From positions 1-54,588 of the forward strand of contig CAJTZQ010000016.1 of the NCBI GenBank assembly GCA_910583795.1: DNA of 54,588 nt, written 5' to 3'. Of this stretch, positions 50,446 to 54,588 are shown piece after piece. How positions within the stretch are numbered: the stretch's first letter is position 1; the number at the start of each line of letters is the position of its first letter. The stretch comes from an uncultured Muribaculaceae bacterium. Its GTDB lineage: Bacteria; Bacteroidota; Bacteroidia; Bacteroidales; Muribaculaceae. The position numbers and the translations under genes are program-made. Below the pieces are notes generated by a model. The model was not told the DNA's origin, did no database searches, and was given only the letters and a program-made list of their open reading frames with translations.

Positions 50446-51063
50446 ATGCCAGGATTATTAGGAAAGAAAATCGGAATGACATCCGTTTTCAGTGCCGACG
50501 GAAAAAATATTCCGTGCACTGTTATCGAAGTAGGTCCTTGTGTGGTTACTCAGATCAAGACAGTGGATAAAGACGGCTACGAGGCAGTTCAGGTAGGCTT
50601 CATGGACAAGAAAGAGAAGCACACCAACAAGCCTGAGGCAGGTCATTTCGCTAAGGCAGGAGTAACACCCAAGCGTCACTTGGCCGAGTTCAAATCGTTT
50701 GAGACAATGCCGGAGCTCGGCTCCACATTGACAGTAGACCTCTTTCAGGAGGGCGGCTTCGTCGACGTGGTTGGCACAAGCAAAGGTAAAGGTTTCCAGG
50801 GCGTAGTTAAGCGTCATGGTTTCGGTGGTGTAGGCCAGTCAACCCATGGTCAGCACAACCGTCTCCGCGCTCCCGGTTCAATCGGCGCCTGCTCTTATCC
50901 CGCAAAGGTGTTCAAAGGTCTCCGCATGGCAGGCCAGATGGGCAACGAGCGTGTGACTGTGCAGAATCTCCAAGTGATAAAGGTGCTTCCCGAGCACAAT
51001 TTGTTAATGATAAAGGGTTCCATCCCCGGAGCCAAAGGTTCAATCGTTATAGTTGAGAAATAA
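50446..51063 (+). CDS. rplC: 50S ribosomal protein L3
   Basis: 205 residues, normal. MPGLLGKKIGMTSVFSADGKNIPCTVIEVGP and the GFQGVVKRHGFGGVGQSTHGQHNRLRAPGSIG loop (in parts: GFQGVVKRHGF, STHGQHNRLRAPGSIG), which reaches the peptidyl-transferase centre. Its stop overlaps the rplD start (TAATG). Confidence 0.97.
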   Translation: MPGLLGKKIGMTSVFSADGKNIPCTVIEVGPCVVTQIKTVDKDGYEAVQVGFMDKKEKHTNKPEAGHFAKAGVTPKRHLAEFKSFETMPELGSTLTVDLFQEGGFVDVVGTSKGKGFQGVVKRHGFGGVGQSTHGQHNRLRAPGSIGACSYPAKVFKGLRMAGQMGNERVTVQNLQVIKVLPEHNLLMIKGSIPGAKGSIVIVEK

Positions 51064-51698
51064 TGGAAGTAGCAGTTTATAACATCAAAGGAGAAGACAC
51101 AGGACGCAAGATCACTCTCAATGACGAGGTGTTCGGTCGCGATTTGAGCGAAGGCAATGCTGATCACACTCTTTATCTTGATGTCAAGCAGTTTCTTGGC
51201 AATCAGCGTCAAGGCACTCACAAGAGCAAAGAGCGCAGCGAGATTTCCGGTTCAACCCGCAAGCTTGGACGTCAGAAAGGCGGCGGCGGTGCACGACGTG
51301 GCGATATCAACTCTCCGCTTCTTCGTGGAGGTGCTACAGTATTTGGTCCGCGTCCGCGTGACTACCGCAGCAAGCTTAACAAGAAGATGAAGCAGCTTGC
51401 CCGCAAGATCGCTCTCACTTCAAAAGCACAAGACGGCAAAATCATCGTGGTTGAGAACTTCAACTTCGATAAGCCAAGCACAAAGAATTGGGTTAACATT
51501 GCAAAACTTTTCAAAGTAGAAGATAAGAAGACTCTGCTTGTCATGAATGATCTTGACAAAAACATCCTTCTTTCAGTCCGCAACGTACCCAACGCCCTCA
51601 TGCAGCAGGCTGCAGACCTTAATGCCTACACCCTTCTTAATAATGATGCCATCATCATGACCGAAGGCAGCGTAGAGATGATCAACGAGAACTTCTAA
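51063..51698 (+). CDS. rplD: 50S ribosomal protein L4
   Basis: 211 residues. The extended loop that lines the exit tunnel is GSTRKLGRQKGGGGARRGDINSPLLRGGATVFGP (in parts: STRKLGRQKGGGGARRGD, LLRGGATVFGP). The ATG overlaps the last base of the rplC stop, so translation is coupled. E. coli L4 represses its operon through an S10 leader; I see no equivalent leader here. Confidence 0.97.
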   Translation: MEVAVYNIKGEDTGRKITLNDEVFGRDLSEGNADHTLYLDVKQFLGNQRQGTHKSKERSEISGSTRKLGRQKGGGGARRGDINSPLLRGGATVFGPRPRDYRSKLNKKMKQLARKIALTSKAQDGKIIVVENFNFDKPSTKNWVNIAKLFKVEDKKTLLVMNDLDKNILLSVRNVPNALMQQAADLNAYTLLNNDAIIMTEGSVEMINENF

Positions 51699-51717
51699 CA
51701 GAAAGGAGATATTGAAA

Positions 51718-52008
51718 ATGGATATTCAGATCAAACCAATCGTGACCGAAAAGGCAACTGCCTACAGCGAAAAGCAGAATTGCTACACATTTGCTGTGTC
51801 TCCCGACGCTAACAAGTTTCAGATCAAAGATATTGTAGAGAAGCTCTACAACGTGCGCGTCGTGAAAGTAAACACAACCCTCTATGCAGGCAAGCGCAAA
51901 CAGCGTTACACCAAAGGAGGGCTTATCAGCGGACAGAAACCTTCATTCAAGAAGGCATACGTAACCGTTGCAGAAGGACAAACGATAGACTATTATAGCA
52001 ATATTTAA
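51718..52008 (+). CDS. rplW: 50S ribosomal protein L23
   Basis: 96 residues from the ATG at 51718 (MDIQIKPIVTEKATAYSEKQN). A Shine-Dalgarno-like GAAAGGAG (51701-51708) lies at proper distance, so the in-frame TTG at 51712 is not needed. L23 sits at the tunnel exit and docks SRP and trigger factor. Confidence 0.96.
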   Translation: MDIQIKPIVTEKATAYSEKQNCYTFAVSPDANKFQIKDIVEKLYNVRVVKVNTTLYAGKRKQRYTKGGLISGQKPSFKKAYVTVAEGQTIDYYSNI

Positions 52009-52013
52009 AACCG

Positions 52014-52886
52014 ATGGCAGTAAGAAAATTTAAGCCCGTAACTCCCGGGCAAAGACACAAGATTATTGGTGTGTTCCGCAACGAGATCGCCATTGCAAAG
52101 CCCGCGGAGGGCGCCGAAAAGGTAAAGAAAGTCTCGAAAATCACACCAGAAAAGTCTCTTGTTGTTGGCAAGCGCTCAACCGGCGGCCGCAACTCTTCGG
52201 GTCATCTTTCAACCCGTTATCGTGGTGGTGGTCACAAGAGAAAATTGCGTCTCATTGATTTCAAGAGAACAAACGATGGCGTACCCGCTACAGTAAAGAC
52301 CATTGAATATGATCCTAACCGTTCGGCACGCATCGCGTTGCTTTACTATCAGGATGGCTCGAAGGCTTACATGATCGCACCAAACGGTCTTGAAGTAGGT
52401 CAGACAGTGCTCAGCGGTGAAGAGGCTTCTCCAGAAGTGGGAAACTGTCTTCCACTGGCAAAGATTCCTGTTGGTACATTGATCCATTGTATCGAGCTCC
52501 GTCCCGGACAGGGTGCAGCCATGGCTCGCTCAGCCGGTACGTTCGCTCAGCTTACATCCCGTGAGGGAAACTATGCGATAATCAAATTGCCTTCCGGTGA
52601 AACCCGTAAGGTGCTTCTCACATGTCGTGCCACTGTAGGTGTAGTCGGCAATTCAGACCATGCACTCGAACAGAGCGGTAAGGCAGGTCGCAGCCGTTGG
52701 CTCGGTCGCCGTCCGCACAACCGTGGTGTGGTTATGAACCCAGTCGATCACCCGATGGGTGGTGGTGAAGGACGTCAGTCAGGTGGTCATCCACGTTCAC
52801 GCACCGGTCTTTATGCTAAGGGCTTGAAGACACGCTCACCGAAGAAGCATTCTTCGAAGTATATCATTGAAAGAAGGAAAAAGTAA
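52014..52886 (+). CDS. rplB: 50S ribosomal protein L2 with an N-terminal insertion
   Basis: 290 residues, against about 273-276 in most bacteria. L2 is needed for subunit joining and peptidyl transferase; His in GVVMNPVDHPMGGGEG is conserved. After the standard MAVRKFKPVTPGQRHKI there are about 15 extra residues rich in Ala/Lys/Glu (roughly 22-42, EIAIAKPAEGAEKVKKVSK) before the conserved TPEKSLVVGKRSTGGRN. The body is otherwise normal. Starts 6 nt after rplW. Confidence 0.96.
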   Translation: MAVRKFKPVTPGQRHKIIGVFRNEIAIAKPAEGAEKVKKVSKITPEKSLVVGKRSTGGRNSSGHLSTRYRGGGHKRKLRLIDFKRTNDGVPATVKTIEYDPNRSARIALLYYQDGSKAYMIAPNGLEVGQTVLSGEEASPEVGNCLPLAKIPVGTLIHCIELRPGQGAAMARSAGTFAQLTSREGNYAIIKLPSGETRKVLLTCRATVGVVGNSDHALEQSGKAGRSRWLGRRPHNRGVVMNPVDHPMGGGEGRQSGGHPRSRTGLYAKGLKTRSPKKHSSKYIIERRKK

Positions 52887-52908
52887 ATTTGATTAAAAGA
52901 AGACAATT

Positions 52909-53178
52909 ATGAGTCGTTCGCTTAAAAAAGGACCGTTTATCAGCGTGAAGCTGGAGAAGAAGGTGGCAGCCATGGACGAGAGCGGCAAGAAATCGGTCAT
53001 CAAGACCTGGAGCCGTGCGTCGATGATTTCACCTGATTTCGTAGGCCACACATTCGCAGTGCACAACGGCAATAAGTTTATCCCTGTCTATGTAACAGAA
53101 AACATGGTAGGTCATAAACTTGGCGAGTTCGCCCCGACGCGCACATTCCGCGGACATGCCGGCAACAAGAAGAAATAA
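52909..53178 (+). CDS. rpsS: 30S ribosomal protein S19
   Basis: 89 residues: MSRSLKKGPFISVKLEKKV, then KTWSRASMISPDFVGHTFAVHNG and KLGEFAPTRTFRGHAGNKKK. Part of the 30S head near the A site, paired with S13. It is 22 nt after rplB and 53 nt before rplV. Confidence 0.98.
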   Translation: MSRSLKKGPFISVKLEKKVAAMDESGKKSVIKTWSRASMISPDFVGHTFAVHNGNKFIPVYVTENMVGHKLGEFAPTRTFRGHAGNKKK

Positions 53179-53231
53179 TGGCTGCCCGCTCATTCAATAA
53201 CAGTCTAAATAAAGTATAGCAAAAAAATACA

Positions 53232-53636
53232 ATGGGTGTAAGAAAAAGACAAGCAGCCGACGCCATCAAAGAGGCTCGTAAGAGCGAATATTTCGCCAAG
53301 CTGCATAATGTGCCGTCATCGCCCCGCAAAATGCGTCTTGTCGTGGACATGATTCGCGGTCAGGAGGCATTCAAGGCTCTCGGCATCTTAAAGTTCTCCA
53401 ATAAGGAGGCAGCCCGCAAGGTGGAGAAGCTTCTCCGTTCAGCGATTGCCAATTGGGAACAGAAAAACGAACGTAAGGCTGAGGCAGGTGAGCTTTTCGT
53501 GAAGACAGTTTTTGTAGACTGCGCTCCGATGCTCAAACGTCTCCGTCCTGCTCCGCGGGGCCGCGGTTACAGAATCCGCAAGCGTTCAAACCATGTGACA
53601 TTGTTTGTCGACACAATTAATAACGAAAAAGCTTGA
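53232..53636 (+). CDS. rplV: 50S ribosomal protein L22
   Basis: 134 residues, somewhat longer than the E. coli protein (110). Core signatures: LHNVPSSPRKMRLVVDMIRGQ and LKRLRPAPRGRGYRIRKRSNHVTL, the latter being the hairpin in the exit tunnel. The N terminus has an extra helix (MGVRKRQAADAIKEARKSEY). Confidence 0.97.
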   Translation: MGVRKRQAADAIKEARKSEYFAKLHNVPSSPRKMRLVVDMIRGQEAFKALGILKFSNKEAARKVEKLLRSAIANWEQKNERKAEAGELFVKTVFVDCAPMLKRLRPAPRGRGYRIRKRSNHVTLFVDTINNEKA

Positions 53637-53643
53637 TCGAAAG

Positions 53644-54375
53644 ATGGGACAGAAAGTTAATCCTATAAGCAACCGTCTTGGTGTAATCCGCGGTTGGGAC
53701 TCCAACTGGTATGGCGGAAAGAAATACGGTGAGACTCTTCTTGAGGACTCAATGATCCGTAAGTATCTCCGCACTCGTCTTGCGAAGGCAAGTGTTTCGA
53801 AAATCATCATTGAACGTACACTTAAGATGGTCACAGTCACTATCTGCACAAGCCGTCCCGGTATGGTGATCGGTAAGGGAGGAAAGGATGTAGACGATCT
53901 TAAAGACGAGTTGAAGAAACTCACAGATAAGGACGTTCAGATCAACATCCACGAAATCAAGCGTCCTGAACTTGACGCAGAGATCGTGGCTACCAACATT
54001 GCCCGTCAGATCGAAAACAAAGTGGCTTACCGTCGTGCCGTTAAGATGGCGGTTGCTTCCACAATGCGTATGGGTGCCGAGGGTATAAAAGTGCAGGTCA
54101 GCGGTCGTCTTAACGGCGCCGAGATGGCACGTAGCGAAATGTTTAAGGAAGGTCGTACTCCTCTCCACACACTTCGTGCCGATATTGACTATGCTCTCGT
54201 CGAGGCTCTCACCAAGGTGGGTATCATCGGCATCAAGGTTTGGATCTGCCGTGGCGAGATCTATGGCAAGAAGGAACTGACTCCTTCATATGCAATAGGT
54301 CAGAAAGAGGCAAGCCGTCCTCAGGGCGGTGGTCGCAAGGGTGGTTTCCGCAACAAGAAAAACAACAATCGTTAA
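53644..54375 (+). CDS. rpsC: 30S ribosomal protein S3
   Basis: 243 residues from the ATG at 53644 (MGQKVNPISNRLGVIRGWDSNWY). Contains the KH motif (MVIGKGGKDVDDLKDELKK) and the S3 C-terminal signature (GAEGIKVQVSGRLNGAEMAR). Ends in a basic Gly/Arg/Lys/Asn tail. It helps form the mRNA entry channel. Starts 7 nt after rplV. Confidence 0.98.
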   Translation: MGQKVNPISNRLGVIRGWDSNWYGGKKYGETLLEDSMIRKYLRTRLAKASVSKIIIERTLKMVTVTICTSRPGMVIGKGGKDVDDLKDELKKLTDKDVQINIHEIKRPELDAEIVATNIARQIENKVAYRRAVKMAVASTMRMGAEGIKVQVSGRLNGAEMARSEMFKEGRTPLHTLRADIDYALVEALTKVGIIGIKVWICRGEIYGKKELTPSYAIGQKEASRPQGGGRKGGFRNKKNNNR

Positions 54376-54390
54376 TAAAGAAGACTGACA

Positions 54391-54588
54391 ATGTTACAAC
54401 CGAAGAAGACCAGATACCGCCGTTCGCAAAAAGGCAGAATGAAGGGTGAGGCTCAGAGAGGCAATCAGCTTGCATTCGGCTCGTTCGGCATCAAGACACT
54501 TGAGTCTAAATGGATCACCGGCCGTCAGATCGAGGCTGCCCGTGTGGCAGTGACCCGCTACATGCAGCGTCAGGGTCAGATCTGGATC
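54391..54588 (+). CDS. rplP: 50S ribosomal protein L16, 3' end cut by window edge
   Basis: The first 66 codons are present: MLQPKKTRYRRSQKGRMKGE, then GNQLAFGSFGIKTLESKWIT and RQIEAARVAVTRYMQRQGQ. Matches the L16 N terminus; the remaining half lies beyond the window. Starts 15 nt after rpsC, as in the standard S10 order. Confidence 0.96.
   Translation, partial: MLQPKKTRYRRSQKGRMKGEAQRGNQLAFGSFGIKTLESKWITGRQIEAARVAVTRYMQRQGQIWI

Noticed and set aside
1..54588. tRNA or rRNA genes
   Set aside because: Scanning by eye for T-loop GGTTCGAATCC-type sequences with acceptor stems and for rRNA landmarks found none; a tRNAscan-SE run would be decisive.

Overview
The window is a chromosomal segment of a member of the Bacteroidota, most likely order Bacteroidales; a Muribaculaceae-like gut bacterium is my guess from the protein flavour, not a proven assignment. 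Supporting signs are: many promoters of the Bacteroidota type (TTTG, 19-21 nt, TAnnTTTG) with few Shine-Dalgarno sites; GldE; DUF6242, DUF6089 and DUF4421 proteins; the order DUF6089-uppS-bamA-ompH-ompH-murI; and an S12-S7-EF-G-S10 operon with no tuf gene between fusA and rpsJ. I found no rRNA, tRNA, CRISPR array, insertion sequence or prophage.

Layout. 1-6.1 kb (minus strand): a YccA/Bax-inhibitor-like membrane protein, arginyl-tRNA synthetase, an HU-type protein and a secreted GH3 glycosidase. 6.3-12.5 kb (plus): two overlapping rhomboid proteases, a membrane-anchored EEP-family enzyme, an M3 metallopeptidase and ribD. 12.7-20.9 kb (plus): an envelope-biogenesis block with a DUF6242 lipoprotein, a DUF6089 barrel, undecaprenyl-PP synthase, BamA, two Skp/OmpH chaperones, glutamate racemase and a small TPR-like protein. 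21-29.3 kb (minus): a phosphopantetheinyl transferase coupled to GldE; then porin, SUI1-like factor and AddA/RecB-type helicase-nuclease, apparently one transcript; and a TlpA-like lipoprotein lacking the CXXC. 29.4-32.8 kb (plus): PNPase with an Arg/Gly-rich tail, and an unknown membrane protein.

32.8-46.5 kb (minus): PfkB kinase with an FHS-type sugar transporter, DUF4421 protein, MltG, ribosome hibernation factor, a XerC/D-type recombinase, S21, a probable five-gene transcript (aminopeptidase P, gamma-carbonic-anhydrase-like protein, FdtA-like isomerase, acyltransferase-like protein, FdtB-like aminotransferase), and a GlmU-like protein. 46.9-54.6 kb (plus): rpsL-rpsG-fusA-rpsJ-rplC-rplD-rplW-rplB-rpsS-rplV-rpsC-rplP, with rplP cut by the window edge.

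The main unexplained signals are non-coding. The strongest is a gene-free interval at 44.6-45.3 kb with a textbook plus-strand promoter followed about 200 nt later by a GNRA-capped terminator, a perfect 44-bp palindrome that competes with it, and a second long terminator: a probable small RNA locus. Others are a two-copy intergenic hairpin repeat with compensatory stem changes, a three-copy GTA(A/G)ACATACTCT-type motif, and a promoter built into the HU terminator.
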